DNA of 53,096 nt, taken from positions 1-53,096 of the forward strand of contig JAOAHE010000008.1 in the NCBI GenBank assembly GCA_026415415.1, in the 5' to 3' direction. The notes beneath the pieces were generated by a model that was not told the origin of the DNA, made no database searches, and saw nothing but the letters and a program-made list of their open reading frames with translations. The translations under genes were made by a program, and so were the position numbers. This DNA is from Thermodesulfovibrionales bacterium. Its GTDB lineage: Bacteria; Nitrospirota; Thermodesulfovibrionia; Thermodesulfovibrionales; Dissulfurispiraceae. Below, in pieces: positions 25,345 to 35,448 of this stretch (within the stretch, counting starts at the first letter, position 1; the number at the start of each line of letters is the position of its first letter).

Positions 25345-26250
25345 CTATTCTTTATTGCCAAAAGGATGTGCCTTATCATAGACTTCCATTAATTGTTCAA
25401 TATTTAAATGGGTGTATTTTTGAGTAGTGCTCAACGATGAATGTCCTAAAAGTTCTTGTATAACTTTCAGATCAGCTCCACCAACCAAAAGATGGGTAGC
25501 AAAAGAATGTCTAAGGGTATGTGGCCCTACTTGCCCCTGTATCCCAATATTTTTTGCATATTTAACCACTATTCGTCTTACCTGTCTGTCTGTGAGTCTA
25601 CCACCTCTTATATTCAAAAAAAACGCTGGCTCAGTACTGATTGAGGGTTTTTTCTTCTTCAATAAAATCCTCTCTACCAAATAAGACTTAAGAGCATCAG
25701 CAGCCTTATCTCCAAAAGGTACGATCCTTTCTTTTTTACCTTTACCTTTAACCTTAAGGAAGCCTTCTTTAAAATTTATATCATCTATATTTAAGACTGC
25801 TAACTCACTCACTCTTAACCCACTACAATATAGTAATTCCAATATAGCCTTATCCCTTAATTTAAAAAAACCTATCCCTTGAGGTGACTCAACAAGATCA
25901 AAAGCTTCATCAACTGATAAGAATCTTGGCAATTTTTGACTCTTCTTAGGCATAGCTACTAATTTCGCTATATTTACTTTTATTATTTTTTCTTCATACA
26001 AAAAACTTAAAAAAGACCTCAAAGTAGATAGTTTTCTTGATACTGTTGTAGAAGATTTTCCTGATAAATTTAAATCTGAGAGAAACCTTCTAATGTCTTT
26101 AGGCTCTAAATCTTCTAAAGAAACTTTACAACAAAAGAGGAATTCTTCTAAATCCCTCCTATAAGCTCTTATTGTATGTTTTGAAAATCCTCTTTCTATA
26201 GCTATATATCTAATAAACTTCTCTAAAAATTCCATAGCAGTTGATTGCAT
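25345..26250 (-). CDS. xerC: tyrosine recombinase XerC/XerD type
   Basis: 301 residues. The N-terminal core-binding domain (about 8-90) has FIRYIAIERGFSKHTIRAYRRDL, and the catalytic domain (about 110-300) carries the R-K-H-R-H-Y set: YCSGLRVSELAVL, KGKGKKERIVP, HTLRHSFATHLL, LLGHSSLSTTQKYTH with the nucleophile Tyr. It resolves chromosome dimers at dif, normally with FtsK. Neither candidate start (first ATG, or the Met at codon 6) has a clear SD. nth ends 15 bases upstream. XerC versus XerD cannot be settled; the neighbours favour XerC. Confidence 0.93.
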   Translation of the reverse strand: MQSTAMEFLEKFIRYIAIERGFSKHTIRAYRRDLEEFLFCCKVSLEDLEPKDIRRFLSDLNLSGKSSTTVSRKLSTLRSFLSFLYEEKIIKVNIAKLVAMPKKSQKLPRFLSVDEAFDLVESPQGIGFFKLRDKAILELLYCSGLRVSELAVLNIDDINFKEGFLKVKGKGKKERIVPFGDKAADALKSYLVERILLKKKKPSISTEPAFFLNIRGGRLTDRQVRRIVVKYAKNIGIQGQVGPHTLRHSFATHLLVGGADLKVIQELLGHSSLSTTQKYTHLNIEQLMEVYDKAHPFGNKE

Positions 26251-26265
26251 TTTATTAATTGTTAA

Positions 26266-26895
26266 TTAAATATCCTTAGAAGGGCAAATATCTCTTAATA
26301 CACAATTATCATGCTGAGGTTTTTTAGCTTGACATATCTTTCTTCCATGCAAAATAAGTAGATGTGACATGATACCCCAGTCTTCTTTTGGCACAATGTT
26401 CATTAAATCTTTTTCTATCTTCCGAGGGTCATTATTTTTTGTTAACCCAAGCCTCACAGACAGCCTCTTAACATGTGTATCTACAGCTACACCTTCATTT
26501 ATGCCAAAAGCGTTGTAAAGAATAATATTTGCTGTTTTTCTTGCTACCCCAGGTAGTTTTGTCAATTCTTCCATTGAAGCTGGAACAATACCTTTATACT
26601 CATTTAAAATTATCTCTGCAACTCTCTTAATATTTTTTGCTTTTGTTTTGTAATAGTTTATAGATCTAATATCATTTTGCAACTCTTCAGTTGTCACATT
26701 AACATAGTCTTGAACTGATTTATATTTTTTAAATAAATTAGAAGTCACTTTATTTACTAAGATATCAGTTGCCTGAGCAGATAAAACTGTTGCAACAAGA
26801 AGCTCAAAAGGGCTATGAAAATTTAAAGCTGTTTTTGGTTCAGAGTATTCCTTTTTTAAACGCTCTAATATGATCTTTATTTTTCCATCTGTCAT
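26266..26895 (-). CDS. nth: endonuclease III with an altered iron-sulfur ligand
   Basis: 209 residues, a HhH-GPD DNA glycosylase/AP lyase acting on oxidised pyrimidines. The helix-hairpin-helix LPGVARKTANIIL contains catalytic K120 and VDTHVKRL contains D139. The C-terminal cluster should read C-x6-C-x2-C-x5-C; here it is C188-x6-H195-x2-C198-x5-C204, so the second ligand is histidine. Codon CAT is clear in the DNA. Either a His-ligated 4Fe-4S cluster or loss of the cluster is possible. GGGAG precedes the ATG. It seems to head the nth-xerC-hslV-hslU unit. Confidence 0.95.
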   Translation of the reverse strand: MTDGKIKIILERLKKEYSEPKTALNFHSPFELLVATVLSAQATDILVNKVTSNLFKKYKSVQDYVNVTTEELQNDIRSINYYKTKAKNIKRVAEIILNEYKGIVPASMEELTKLPGVARKTANIILYNAFGINEGVAVDTHVKRLSVRLGLTKNNDPRKIEKDLMNIVPKEDWGIMSHLLILHGRKICQAKKPQHDNCVLRDICPSKDI

Positions 26896-26958
26896 AAATA
26901 TGCTCCCTATACAATGTTAATAGATGATATTATATAATTTTTCATGCAAATTTGTTCT

Positions 26959-28092
26959 TTAATCTTTATTTGGTAAGACATTTATCAGCACGATCTCAGG
27001 CGGTGATAATATTCTAATTGGAGGTCCTGATGTGCCTACACCCCTACTTATGTAAAGGTAGGAGTTTGGTGGATAAAAATGTAATCCTGTATGAGCTTCA
27101 TAGTAGAAGAATGTTATAACACTCAAAGGAAATATCTGACCTTTATGGGTATGTCCTGAAAGCTGTAAATCAAACAACCCAAGATAATCAGCTTTAACAT
27201 CAGGTCTATGTTTTAAGAAAATAGAATATTTATCTTGTGGCAATCTTGACAATATCTCTTTTTCGCTTAATGAAAAGGTGTTGCCAAAGTTTTTGGAGAC
27301 AGGGTCATCAATACCAGCTATGTTAAATTTATCTAAAATCGTTATAAACTCACCTCTTAATACTGTAAACCCCGCCTTTTGTAAAAAATCTACAGCTTGT
27401 TCTACACCGACATAAAACTCATGATTACCTAAAACAGCATACTTACCGTATCTTGTCTGAATTTGATTAAATGGCTCAATTAGCTCTTTTTGGTTATTAA
27501 TCTGCCCATCCACAATATCACCTGTTGCAACTAAAATATCTGGCTCAAGTTCATTTATAATTTTCGCTATTTTCTTGAGCCTTTTTTCTCTTAAGATAGG
27601 TCCTATATGTAAATCTGATATCTGGACAATCTTTATACCATCTATATTATTGTTTAACTTATCCGACCTGATAACTATTTTGTGAACCTTCACATGGCTT
27701 GCCTCAAAAAAACCATAAAACAACAATATGATTGCAAGACAAAACAGTAACAAAAAATTTTTCTTAGGTGAAAAAGATTTAAAGATAGGGAAAAACTTGG
27801 AGAAGTAACTTTTTGGAACCTTCAATAAATCATTAAAGAGCAGTAGCAATGAAAATATAAAAAGAAACCCCATCCAGGTAAAAGCTACGTAAGCAAAAAC
27901 TTGTAACTTTATAGGATTTCCAAAAGCGTAAAAGACTCTGACAACTATAGGCACTACAACCATCAGGAAGGAAAAAATTAATAAAGCTAAAACCTTTTTT
28001 CTATTTAAATTAAAGGCATCTTTAAGCTTCTTTAGAACATAAAGATGCATTAGGGTGTAAACAAAAAAATATAAGAAAGGAAATAACCTCAT
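26959..28092 (-). CDS. membrane-anchored calcineurin-like metallophosphoesterase
   Basis: 377 residues from the ATG at 28092 (a TTG lies one codon earlier). Four to five hydrophobic helices fill residues 1-140. The catalytic domain then shows the full dinuclear-metal set: ISDLHIGP, GDIVDG, GNHEF and LSGHTHKGQIFP. It resembles the YkuE/YaeI membrane phosphodiesterases, some of which act on lipid substrates. The actual substrate is unknown. No SD is obvious. It ends 63 bases before nth on the same strand, and its start is divergent from fabG. Confidence 0.88.
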   Translation of the reverse strand: MRLFPFLYFFVYTLMHLYVLKKLKDAFNLNRKKVLALLIFSFLMVVVPIVVRVFYAFGNPIKLQVFAYVAFTWMGFLFIFSLLLLFNDLLKVPKSYFSKFFPIFKSFSPKKNFLLLFCLAIILLFYGFFEASHVKVHKIVIRSDKLNNNIDGIKIVQISDLHIGPILREKRLKKIAKIINELEPDILVATGDIVDGQINNQKELIEPFNQIQTRYGKYAVLGNHEFYVGVEQAVDFLQKAGFTVLRGEFITILDKFNIAGIDDPVSKNFGNTFSLSEKEILSRLPQDKYSIFLKHRPDVKADYLGLFDLQLSGHTHKGQIFPLSVITFFYYEAHTGLHFYPPNSYLYISRGVGTSGPPIRILSPPEIVLINVLPNKD

Positions 28093-28185
28093 CAAGTTGA
28101 TAATCTTTATAGAACGTTTATGTTAAAATAGATGCAAAACTCATTTTTCAATCAATTTAAGAAAATCAGTTAGTTGAAAAATATA

Positions 28186-28214
28186 TGGAAAAATAAAAAA
28201 AACTCTGTTAAAAT
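28186..28214 (+). promoter_or_regulatory. candidate extended -10 promoter for the fab operon
   Basis: TGTTAAAAT (28206-28214) is an extended -10 (TGn plus TAAAAT). A weak -35, TGGAAA (28186-28191), is 17 bases upstream. Predicted start near 28221, 24 bases before fabG. Confidence 0.35.
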
Positions 28215-28244
28215 TATATCTTATTTTGATCTGGAGAATAAATA

Positions 28245-28979
28245 ATGAAAGGTCAAGTCGCAATAGTAACTGGTGGCAGTAGAGGAATCGGCAAAGCTAT
28301 CGCTATGGCACTTGCTAAAAAATCAGTAAAAGTAGTAGTCGTTGGGACTAAACAAGAAACAACCAGCCAGACAGCCAAAGAATTAAGCAATTTAGGAACA
28401 GACAGTATTGCTATAGCTGCAGATGTTTCAAATAGTGCAGATGTAAAAAATATCTTTGACTCTACGATAAAAGAATTTGGTAAGGTTGATATTCTGATAA
28501 ACAATGCAGGAATCACTAAGGATGCACTTATCATTAGAATGAAAGATGAAGAATGGGATAGAGTCATTGATGTGAACTTAAAAGGGACTTTTTTATGCTG
28601 TAGAGAAGCTATTAAATTAATGATCAAACAAAAATATGGAAGAATAATAAATATTTCATCAATAGTAGGTTTTATGGGCAATATTGGACAGGCAAATTAT
28701 AGTGCTTCAAAGGCAGCAATAGCAGGACTTACGAAAACCTTAGCAAAAGAATATGCTAACAGAGGCATCACTGTAAATGCAGTAGCACCTGGCTTTATCA
28801 CCACTGATATGACCGAGACGATTCCAGAGAACATTAAAACAGAGATGCTTCGTTCAATACCTATGGGTAGGTTTGGAGTTCCTGAGGATATCGCTAATGT
28901 CGTTGTTTTTTTAGCATCCCCTGAAGCATCTTATATAACAGGTCAAATATTGCATGTAAATGGCGGAATGTATATGTAG
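28245..28979 (+). CDS. fabG: 3-oxoacyl-ACP reductase
   Basis: 244 residues, a classical SDR. The NADP-binding loop is TGGSRGIG (9-16), NNAG lies at 86-89, and the catalytic set S139, Y152, K156 is in [27 protein letters not shown]. It ends [13 protein letters not shown], the FabG close. It reduces 3-ketoacyl-ACP in type II fatty acid synthesis. The neighbours acpP and fabF confirm the role. fabD and fabH are absent here. Confidence 0.96.
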   Translation: MKGQVAIVTGGSRGIGKAIAMALAKKSVKVVVVGTKQETTSQTAKELSNLGTDSIAIAADVSNSADVKNIFDSTIKEFGKVDILINNAGITKDALIIRMKDEEWDRVIDVNLKGTFLCCREAIKLMIKQKYGRIINISSIVGFMGNIGQANYSASKAAIAGLTKTLAKEYANRGITVNAVAPGFITTDMTETIPENIKTEMLRSIPMGRFGVPEDIANVVVFLASPEASYITGQILHVNGGMYM

Positions 28980-29031
28980 TCCGTTTCCAAAATTCATCGT
29001 TTTCAATTACTGCTCAAAGAGGAGGATAATA

Positions 29032-29265
29032 ATGATTGAAGATAGGGTAAAGGAGATAATAGCCAAACAACTTGGAGTTGAACAATCAGCTATTACCCCT
29101 GAGGTATCTTTTATTGACGATTTAGGTGCTGACTCTCTTGATACTGTAGAACTTGTCATGGCTTTTGAAGAGGCTTTCAACATTGAAATTCCTGATGAAG
29201 ACGCTGAAAAGATTAGTAAAGTAAAAGATGCAATAGAGTACATTAAAAATAAAGTCAATGGATAA
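29032..29265 (+). CDS. acpP: acyl carrier protein
   Basis: 77 residues from the ATG at 29032, chosen because AGAGGAGG precedes it; a longer frame exists upstream but is not ACP-like. The attachment serine is S35 in [18 protein letters not shown], and the acidic helices and the [13 protein letters not shown] end are standard. The phosphopantetheinylated protein carries growing acyl chains. It overlaps fabF by 8 bases, an arrangement that couples their translation. Confidence 0.97.
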   Translation: MIEDRVKEIIAKQLGVEQSAITPEVSFIDDLGADSLDTVELVMAFEEAFNIEIPDEDAEKISKVKDAIEYIKNKVNG

Positions 29266-30505
29266 TAGAAGAGTTGTAATTACAGGGATGGGCATCGTAT
29301 GCCCAATAGGCATAGGCTTAGAAGAGTCATGGAAAAACGCTGTTGAAGGTAAGTCAGGTGTCTGCAATATAACCCAGTTTGATGCCTCAGCTTTACCTAC
29401 AAGGATAGCAGGCGAAGTAAAAGGATTTGATCCATCAAAATATATAGAACAAAAAGAGATAAAAAAGATGGATCGCTTTATTCAGTTTGCTATCGCTGCT
29501 TCTGACATGGCAATTAAAGACTCTGGACTTGAGATAACAGAAGAAAACACAGAAAGGGTAGGAGTTATTATAGGTGCTGGCATGGGTGGCCTCCCTGCGA
29601 TTGAGCACTATCACAAGATTTATCTTGAAAAGGGCTATCGTCGCATATCTCCCTTCTTTATACCGATGCTCATAATTAACCTCGCCTCTGGAAATGTATC
29701 TATAAGATACAAAGCTAAAGGTCCTAACTCATCAGTGGTTACTGCTTGTGCTACTGGTAATCATGCTATCGGTGATGCCTACGAAATTATTAAAAGAGGC
29801 GATGCTGATGCTATGTTTGCAGGTGGTGCAGAGTCTTGCATCACCCACTTAGGTATCGCAGGTTTTTGTGCTATGAAAGCATTGTCAACAAAAAATGACG
29901 AACCAGAAAAAGCAAGTAAACCTTTTGATTTAGAACGAGATGGCTTTGTAATGGGAGAAGGAGCTGGTATATTAATGCTTGAAAGCCTTGAAAGTGCAAA
30001 AAAAAGAAATGCAAAAATATATGCTGAGATAATCGGATATGGCATGTCAAGCGATGCTTATCATATTACCTCACCAGCTCCAAAAGGTGAAGGTGCAGCC
30101 AGATGTATGAAAATTGCCTTAAAAAAAGCAGGACTTGAACCTGAACAAATAGATTACATTAACGCCCACGGAACCTCCACAAAATATGGAGATGAGCTTG
30201 AGACAGATGCAATAAAGACAATCTTTGGGGAGCATGCATATAAACTCTGTGTTAGCTCAACAAAATCAATGATTGGTCATCTTCTTGGGGCTGCAGGAGG
30301 TGTAGAGGCAGTATTTACAGTCTTAAGCCTATATAATGATATAGTATTACCAACGATTAACCTTCATAATCCTGACCCAGAATGCGATCTTGATTATGTA
30401 CCTAATAAATCTCGCCACTTAAAGATTGAATATGCTATGTCCAACTCCTTTGGTTTCGGTGGAACCAATGCATGCCTTATATTCAAAAAATATAGAGGAG
30501 ATTGA
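29258..30505 (+). CDS. fabF: 3-oxoacyl-ACP synthase II
   Basis: 415 residues, KAS II. The Cys-His-His triad is C164 ([12 protein letters not shown]), H304 ([12 protein letters not shown]) and H341 ([12 protein letters not shown]), and [15 protein letters not shown] is a family signature. It extends acyl-ACP by two carbons from malonyl-ACP. The C-terminal coding end overlaps the rnc start; acpP-fabF-rnc is a common bacterial order. Confidence 0.97.
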   Translation: MDNRRVVITGMGIVCPIGIGLEESWKNAVEGKSGVCNITQFDASALPTRIAGEVKGFDPSKYIEQKEIKKMDRFIQFAIAASDMAIKDSGLEITEENTERVGVIIGAGMGGLPAIEHYHKIYLEKGYRRISPFFIPMLIINLASGNVSIRYKAKGPNSSVVTACATGNHAIGDAYEIIKRGDADAMFAGGAESCITHLGIAGFCAMKALSTKNDEPEKASKPFDLERDGFVMGEGAGILMLESLESAKKRNAKIYAEIIGYGMSSDAYHITSPAPKGEGAARCMKIALKKAGLEPEQIDYINAHGTSTKYGDELETDAIKTIFGEHAYKLCVSSTKSMIGHLLGAAGGVEAVFTVLSLYNDIVLPTINLHNPDPECDLDYVPNKSRHLKIEYAMSNSFGFGGTNACLIFKKYRGD

Positions 30506-31166
30506 AGTACATTTAGGTTACAGCTTCAACAATAAGAAATTATTAATAGAAGCGATCACCCATAAATCATATGTTCATGAACACCCTACAGATAGCTTCA
30601 ATTATAATGAAAGATTAGAATTTCTGGGTGATGCAGTCTTAGGGCTCGTTGTCTCTCATTTGCTTTTCTCCCACTCTGAAGATTTGACAGACGCTATAAT
30701 GTCAAAAAAGAAGTCCTTCCTTGTTAACAAATCTACGCTTTATGAAATAGCCTCAAAGATCTCCCTCGGCAAATATCTAAGACTTGGTAAAGGAGAGGAA
30801 CGATCAGGCGGCAGGCAGAAAAAATCAGTAATAGCAGATGCTATGGAGGCAATTATTGGAGCAATTTTTTTAGACAGTGATTATGACACAGTAAAACAGA
30901 TAATTCAAAGGCTATATGATAATAAATTATCAGATGCTATTAATCAACAAGAAGGTTATGATTTTAAAAGCGAATTACAAGAAAAAGTACAGAAAATCTT
31001 TAATGTCTTACCTGAATATCGCATTATAAAGCAAGATGGACAAGAGCACCAAAGGGTTTTCACTGTCGAAGTTTTAGTTAAAGATATCACTTTTGGAGTA
31101 GCCAAAGGTAAAAGCAAAAAAGAGGCGCAAATGTTAGCTGCTAAGCAAGCTCTTGAAAAGCTATGA
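30468..31166 (+). CDS. rnc: ribonuclease III
   Basis: 232 residues from the ATG at 30468, which overlaps fabF by 38 bases; earlier starts in the same frame would add residues not seen in the family. The catalytic signature [16 protein letters not shown] lies at about 47-62 and [14 protein letters not shown] holds the second acidic site. A double-stranded RNA-binding domain fills about 158-230 ([11 protein letters not shown] to [16 protein letters not shown]). It cuts double-stranded RNA in rRNA processing and regulation. A GAGGAG lies near the fabF stop, but no start codon in frame fits it. Confidence 0.94.
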   Translation: MHALYSKNIEEIEVHLGYSFNNKKLLIEAITHKSYVHEHPTDSFNYNERLEFLGDAVLGLVVSHLLFSHSEDLTDAIMSKKKSFLVNKSTLYEIASKISLGKYLRLGKGEERSGGRQKKSVIADAMEAIIGAIFLDSDYDTVKQIIQRLYDNKLSDAINQQEGYDFKSELQEKVQKIFNVLPEYRIIKQDGQEHQRVFTVEVLVKDITFGVAKGKSKKEAQMLAAKQALEKL

Positions 31167-32371
31167 AAAAAAAAGAAATAGCCTCTTGGTGCCTATATGA
31201 TTTTGCTAACTCCAGTTACTCAGCTGTAATAGCTGCTGTTATATTCCCCGTTTATTATACCAATGTTATCGTAGGTAACGAACAAGGTCAAGGCGATTTG
31301 TGGTGGGGGAAGGCTATTTCTTTAAGTATGGCTATTGTTGCTCTCTCTTCCCCTTTCTTAGGTGGAATAGCTGACACCTTACGGCTAAGGAAAAGATTTT
31401 TACTTTTTTTCACCCTTTTGTGCATTTTCTCTGTAGCTTCTTTCAGTTTCTTAAAAAAAGGTATGATCATTGAAGGCTTCATCCTAATAGTGATTGCTAA
31501 TGTAGGACTTGAAGGTGGAATTGTCTTTTACAACTCTTTTTTAACTCAGATAGCCCAAAAATCCTATCAAGGCCGCATCTCAGCCTGGGGTTTTGGGATA
31601 GGCTACTTAGGCTCTATAATTTCTCTTATTTTTTCACTATTCCTAATTAACAAAGGAATGATTCATGCTGTCTGGCCTGCGGTAGCTATCTTCTTTCTAC
31701 TATTTTCCCTACCAGCTTTCTTATTTTTACCAGCTGATACAAAAACTCAAGGAAACCTAATAAGCGCGTCTTTAGACGGTTTTAGAGAAACATTAATTAG
31801 GCTTAAAAGAATTCTAAGTAACAAAGAGCAAAAAAAATTTCTCATAGCCTACTTACTTTATGAAGATGGCGTTGTTACAGTGATAGTTTTCTCTAGTATC
31901 TTTGCAGCTACCACCTTAGGATTCTTACAAGATGAACTGGTCCTGATGTATATCATAGTTCAGATAACAGCCTTTTTAGGTTCTTTCATACTTGCAAAAC
32001 CTATAGACACGTGGGGAGCAAAAAAGGTCATAAATTTATCATTAGTTGCCTGGTTATTTGTATCCTTAACTACCTTTTTTATAACTAACAAGATCCAATT
32101 TTTCATTATAGCTTCAATAGCCGGATTTGGTTTAGGGAGTTTACAGGCAGCATCAAGAGCCTTTTATGCTAATTTTATTAAACCTGATCAGGAGTCAGAG
32201 TACTTTGGCATTTACTCCCTTATAGGCAAATCATCTGCTATCTTAGGTCCTTTAGTCTTTGGTTTAATTTCTTCAAGTTTCCAAAGCCAAAGGCCCGCTG
32301 TCTTAGCAGTTTCTCTCTTTTTCTTAACAGGTTTTCTAATACTGCAAACAGTTAAACAACAATCTTTATGA
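31163..32371 (+). CDS. UMF1/Atg22-like major facilitator transporter
   Basis: 402 residues with about 11-12 membrane helices. The start [22 protein letters not shown] is diagnostic for the UMF1 (Atg22-like) branch of the major facilitator superfamily, as are GGIADTLRLRKRFL and LQAASRAFYANFIKPDQESEYFGIYSL. Yeast Atg22 exports amino acids from the vacuole; the bacterial substrates are unknown. It overlaps rnc by four bases (ATGA) and the next gene also by ATGA, so it is in the same transcript. Confidence 0.88.
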   Translation: MKKKEIASWCLYDFANSSYSAVIAAVIFPVYYTNVIVGNEQGQGDLWWGKAISLSMAIVALSSPFLGGIADTLRLRKRFLLFFTLLCIFSVASFSFLKKGMIIEGFILIVIANVGLEGGIVFYNSFLTQIAQKSYQGRISAWGFGIGYLGSIISLIFSLFLINKGMIHAVWPAVAIFFLLFSLPAFLFLPADTKTQGNLISASLDGFRETLIRLKRILSNKEQKKFLIAYLLYEDGVVTVIVFSSIFAATTLGFLQDELVLMYIIVQITAFLGSFILAKPIDTWGAKKVINLSLVAWLFVSLTTFFITNKIQFFIIASIAGFGLGSLQAASRAFYANFIKPDQESEYFGIYSLIGKSSAILGPLVFGLISSSFQSQRPAVLAVSLFFLTGFLILQTVKQQSL

Positions 32372-33198
32372 AGCATTTTGATGAAATAGAACTTAGAAAG
32401 ATATTAGAAAAACTTTACAACGAATGTAACTTTAAAGAGTTAATCTTAAAAGATCCTATTGAATTCCCCCATAGATATAAGAGTCACTTAGATATTGAGG
32501 TAGCTGGCTTTATAGCTTCATCCTTAGCGTATGGGAGGGTATCACTTTTCAAAGCCATAATTGAGAAAATTCTCAACATTATGGGGACAAGTCCTTACGA
32601 TTTTGTAGTCCACTATGACCAAAAAAAACATGAAAAGTTCTTCACAAAAATTCATTACAGATTCAATAGCGTTGAGGATATAAGATCTTTTTTAATAGTA
32701 ATTCAGAGAACTCTAATTGAATATAAAAGTTTAGAAAATCTTTTTAAAAAAAATTTTAAAGAAGAAGATATAAATATCGGCAAAGCTTTAAGTGCCTTTG
32801 TTGATACCTTTTATAAAATCTCTGCAAATATGAATATTAACTCGACAAGCTTTAAATTCTTAATACCTAATCCTCAAAAAAACAGTCCTTGTAAAAGATT
32901 AAACCTCTTTTTAAGATGGATGATAAGAGACAAAGATGTAGATTTTGGCATCTGGAAAGGTATTACCAAAGATAAACTTGTTATCCCCTTAGATACCCAC
33001 ATATCTAAGATCTCGCTATGCTTAGGCATAACAAGGCGGAAATCTCAAGACTGGAAAACAGCAGTTGAGATAACAAATACTCTTAAACTTATTGAACCAG
33101 AGGATCCTCTTAAATATGACTTGCCACTCTGTCATTATGGAGTAAGTAAACTTTGTAATAAAAAAGAATGTAAAGACTGTGCTTTAAAGAAAATTTAA
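32368..33198 (+). CDS. TIGR02757 family protein
   Basis: 276 residues, an uncharacterised family found mainly in Bacteroidetes and some Proteobacteria/Nitrospirota. Recognised by DPIEFPHRYKSHLDIEVAGFIASSLAYGRVS, LNLFLRWMIRDKDVDFGIWKGI and LVIPLDTHISKISLCLGI. The C-terminus has four cysteines (LCHYGVSKLCNKKECKDCALKK) that suggest a metal or iron-sulfur site. The overall layout, including the DTH motif and C-terminal Cys set, recalls HhH-GPD DNA glycosylases, but I cannot confirm that link. It overlaps the transporter gene by ATGA and ends the unit. Confidence 0.8.
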   Translation: MKHFDEIELRKILEKLYNECNFKELILKDPIEFPHRYKSHLDIEVAGFIASSLAYGRVSLFKAIIEKILNIMGTSPYDFVVHYDQKKHEKFFTKIHYRFNSVEDIRSFLIVIQRTLIEYKSLENLFKKNFKEEDINIGKALSAFVDTFYKISANMNINSTSFKFLIPNPQKNSPCKRLNLFLRWMIRDKDVDFGIWKGITKDKLVIPLDTHISKISLCLGITRRKSQDWKTAVEITNTLKLIEPEDPLKYDLPLCHYGVSKLCNKKECKDCALKKI

Positions 33199-33650
33199 CT
33201 TTTGATATCAAGATCAAAATTAAGATTAACTCTAAAGTATAATTCCTAAAAGGCTTTAAGCTGCCTCCAAACTATTATAGCTAAGAGGTTATCACCTTAA
33301 TATATAAAAAGCATCTAATTAAAGCTTTAACAAACTGCAAGTTTTATCCTTACTATTATTGAAGTTACAATTTTACCCTTATCTCTGCCTTAATTTAGAA
33401 TTATCTAATATTCAACTTATTTATTAGTAGCATTCAAAGATTATTAATAAGAACTCTTCTTTACTTTGATAATACTGCTCAACTGTTGGGATTGTTATCT
33501 GTATCTTTTTAAATTTTAAGGTTTTCACTTTGCTTTTTTACTGAAATATTTTAAAAAATAATCCATAGGTGTGAATTTCTCTATATAGATTTGCTATTAT
33601 ATTTATCTACTGAACAGTTTCAATTATTCACCACATTAAGGAGATAGACA
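33199..33650. other. gene-free stretch upstream of purB
   Basis: About 450 AT-rich bases between the TIGR02757 gene and purB. Apart from the candidate purB promoter near its right end I see no gene, tRNA, clear hairpin or repeat. Confidence 0.5.
33592..33600 (+). promoter_or_regulatory. candidate extended -10 promoter for purB
   Basis: TGCTATTAT is an extended -10 (TGn plus TATTAT, five of six). There is no good -35, as allowed for this class. The predicted start near 33607 gives a leader of about 44 bases with an AAGGAG site before the ATG. Confidence 0.4.
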
Positions 33651-34952
33651 ATGATACCAAGATATACCCGTCCTGAAATGGGAAGACTATGGGAACCAGC
33701 CAATAGATTTCAAAAGTGGTTAGAAGTAGAGATAGCTGTCTGTGAGGCTTGGGCAGAAATCGGAGAAATACCTAAAAGTGCTCTAAAGAATATCAAAAAA
33801 AAAGCTAAATTTAACATATCTCGTATAGAAGAGATAGAAAAAACTGTAAAACATGATGTCATTGCTTTTTTAACATCAGTTGGTGAGTCTGTAGGTCAAG
33901 ATGCCAAATACATCCATAAAGGACTTACATCCTATGACATCGTTGATACAGCCTTATCCCTCTTAATGAAAGAATCTGCGGATATTATTATAGAAGATAT
34001 CGAAAAACTAAAAGAAGTTCTTAAAAATCAAGCTTTAAAATACAAAAATGTGCCTTGCATAGGCAGAAGCCACGGTGTTCATGCAGAACCAATGACTTTC
34101 GGTCTTAAGTTTGCCCTATGGTATGAGGATACAAAAAGAAGCCTTAAAAGAATGCAAACTGCTAAACAGATTATAAGCGTTGGGAAAATTTCAGGAGCAG
34201 TTGGGACATTTTCCAACTTACCCCCAATTATAGAGGAGACAGTATGTAGAAAACTTGGTCTCCAACCTGAAAATATTTCTACTCAAATTATTCAAAGAGA
34301 CAGACATGCTGAATATTTAAACACCCTTGCTCTTATAGCCTCTAATATTGAAAAGATAGCTATCGAAATTAGGCACTTACAAAGAACAGAGGTTTTAGAA
34401 GCAGAAGAACCATTCTCAGTTGGCCAAAAAGGATCCTCAGCTATGCCCCATAAAAGAAACCCCATAGGTTGTGAAAATCTCTCCGGGTTAGCAAGAATAG
34501 TAAGGGCTTATTGTTTAGCTGGTATGGAAAATATTGCATTATGGCATGAAAGAGATATCTCACATTCATCAGTAGAGAGAATAATCATTCCAGATAGCAT
34601 AATATTAGTGGACTATATGCTTCATAGATTAATTGACATTTTAGATGGCCTAATAATTTACCCAGAAAAAATGCTTCAGAATATGGAAAAAAGCTATGGA
34701 CTATTTAACTCTCAAAGGGTTATGTTAAATCTAATTGAAAAAGGATTAAGTAGAGAAAAAGCATATGAATTAGTTCAACAAAAGGCGATGGAAAGTTGGG
34801 GTAGAGGTATTAATTTTAAAGAGTTGCTTATAAAAGATAAAAAGATCTCTCAATACCTATCAACTGAAGAAATTGAAGAAATTTTTGATTTAAAGTATTA
34901 CCTCAGAAACATAAACTATATCTTTAACAGGGTCTTTAATGAGAAAGAATAA
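33651..34952 (+). CDS. purB: adenylosuccinate lyase
   Basis: 433 residues of the fumarase/aspartase superfamily. It starts IPRYTRPEMGRLW as is usual; GRSHGVHAEPMTFG holds catalytic H141, and the signature GSSAMPHKRNP is at 261-271. It makes fumarate twice in purine synthesis, from SAICAR and from adenylosuccinate. AAGGAG precedes the ATG. It is separate from purH/purD here. Its 3' end overlaps the LptE-like gene by 14 bases. Confidence 0.97.
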   Translation: MIPRYTRPEMGRLWEPANRFQKWLEVEIAVCEAWAEIGEIPKSALKNIKKKAKFNISRIEEIEKTVKHDVIAFLTSVGESVGQDAKYIHKGLTSYDIVDTALSLLMKESADIIIEDIEKLKEVLKNQALKYKNVPCIGRSHGVHAEPMTFGLKFALWYEDTKRSLKRMQTAKQIISVGKISGAVGTFSNLPPIIEETVCRKLGLQPENISTQIIQRDRHAEYLNTLALIASNIEKIAIEIRHLQRTEVLEAEEPFSVGQKGSSAMPHKRNPIGCENLSGLARIVRAYCLAGMENIALWHERDISHSSVERIIIPDSIILVDYMLHRLIDILDGLIIYPEKMLQNMEKSYGLFNSQRVMLNLIEKGLSREKAYELVQQKAMESWGRGINFKELLIKDKKISQYLSTEEIEEIFDLKYYLRNINYIFNRVFNEKE

Positions 34953-35448
34953 TTTTTTGTTTAAAAAGATCCTAATCATAATAATTTTGTTCTCCCTAAA
35001 TTCTTGTGGTTACTCAATATACAGAGCTCAAGAGATGAAGTTGCAACAAATTAAAATAGGCAAGATAGAAAATTTGACTTTTGAACCCAAACTTAATGAT
35101 AAACTACATAAAATTTTAGTAGAGACTTTTTTACAATATGGTATTGAAGTTAACACCACTGCTCACTTTACAATCAATGGTAGTATATCAACATTTGATT
35201 TAAAAACCTTATCTGAAAAAAACCTTCTTACTACAGAATATAACATACTATTAGTTTGTGATTTTGAAATAATTGATGAAAACACAAAGCAAACCCAAAA
35301 ATTTAGTTCAATCTCTTTCCCCTTTACTATATCTTTCCCCACGAGAGGTAAACTTGATTTAGTAATTGCTCAAAAAAACATTGCTACTGAAAAAGCTCTA
35401 AAAGAACTAACTAAGGAATTAATCAGAAATATCATCTATAAAAAATGA
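34939..35448 (+). CDS. lptE: LptE-like outer-membrane lipoprotein
   Basis: 169 residues. It has a lipoprotein signal with lipobox LNSC (C23), followed by GYSIY, then IKIGKIENLTFEPKLNDKLHKILVETFLQYGIEVN, the LptE (RlpB) pattern. LptE plugs the LptD barrel that inserts lipopolysaccharide in the outer membrane. Its place directly before holA matches the usual lptE-holA order (as in leuS-lptE-holA). The family is weakly conserved, so context carries much of the call. Overlaps purB by 14 bases and holA by ATGA. Confidence 0.82.
   Translation: MRKNNFLFKKILIIIILFSLNSCGYSIYRAQEMKLQQIKIGKIENLTFEPKLNDKLHKILVETFLQYGIEVNTTAHFTINGSISTFDLKTLSEKNLLTTEYNILLVCDFEIIDENTKQTQKFSSISFPFTISFPTRGKLDLVIAQKNIATEKALKELTKELIRNIIYKK

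Noticed and set aside
28960-29031. Longer acpP reading
   Set aside because: The ATG at 29032 has a perfect SD and gives the standard 77-residue ACP.
30426-30467. Longer rnc reading from TTG 30426 or ATG 30432
   Set aside because: Adds residues not found in RNase III and overlaps fabF further; ATG 30468 gives the normal family length.
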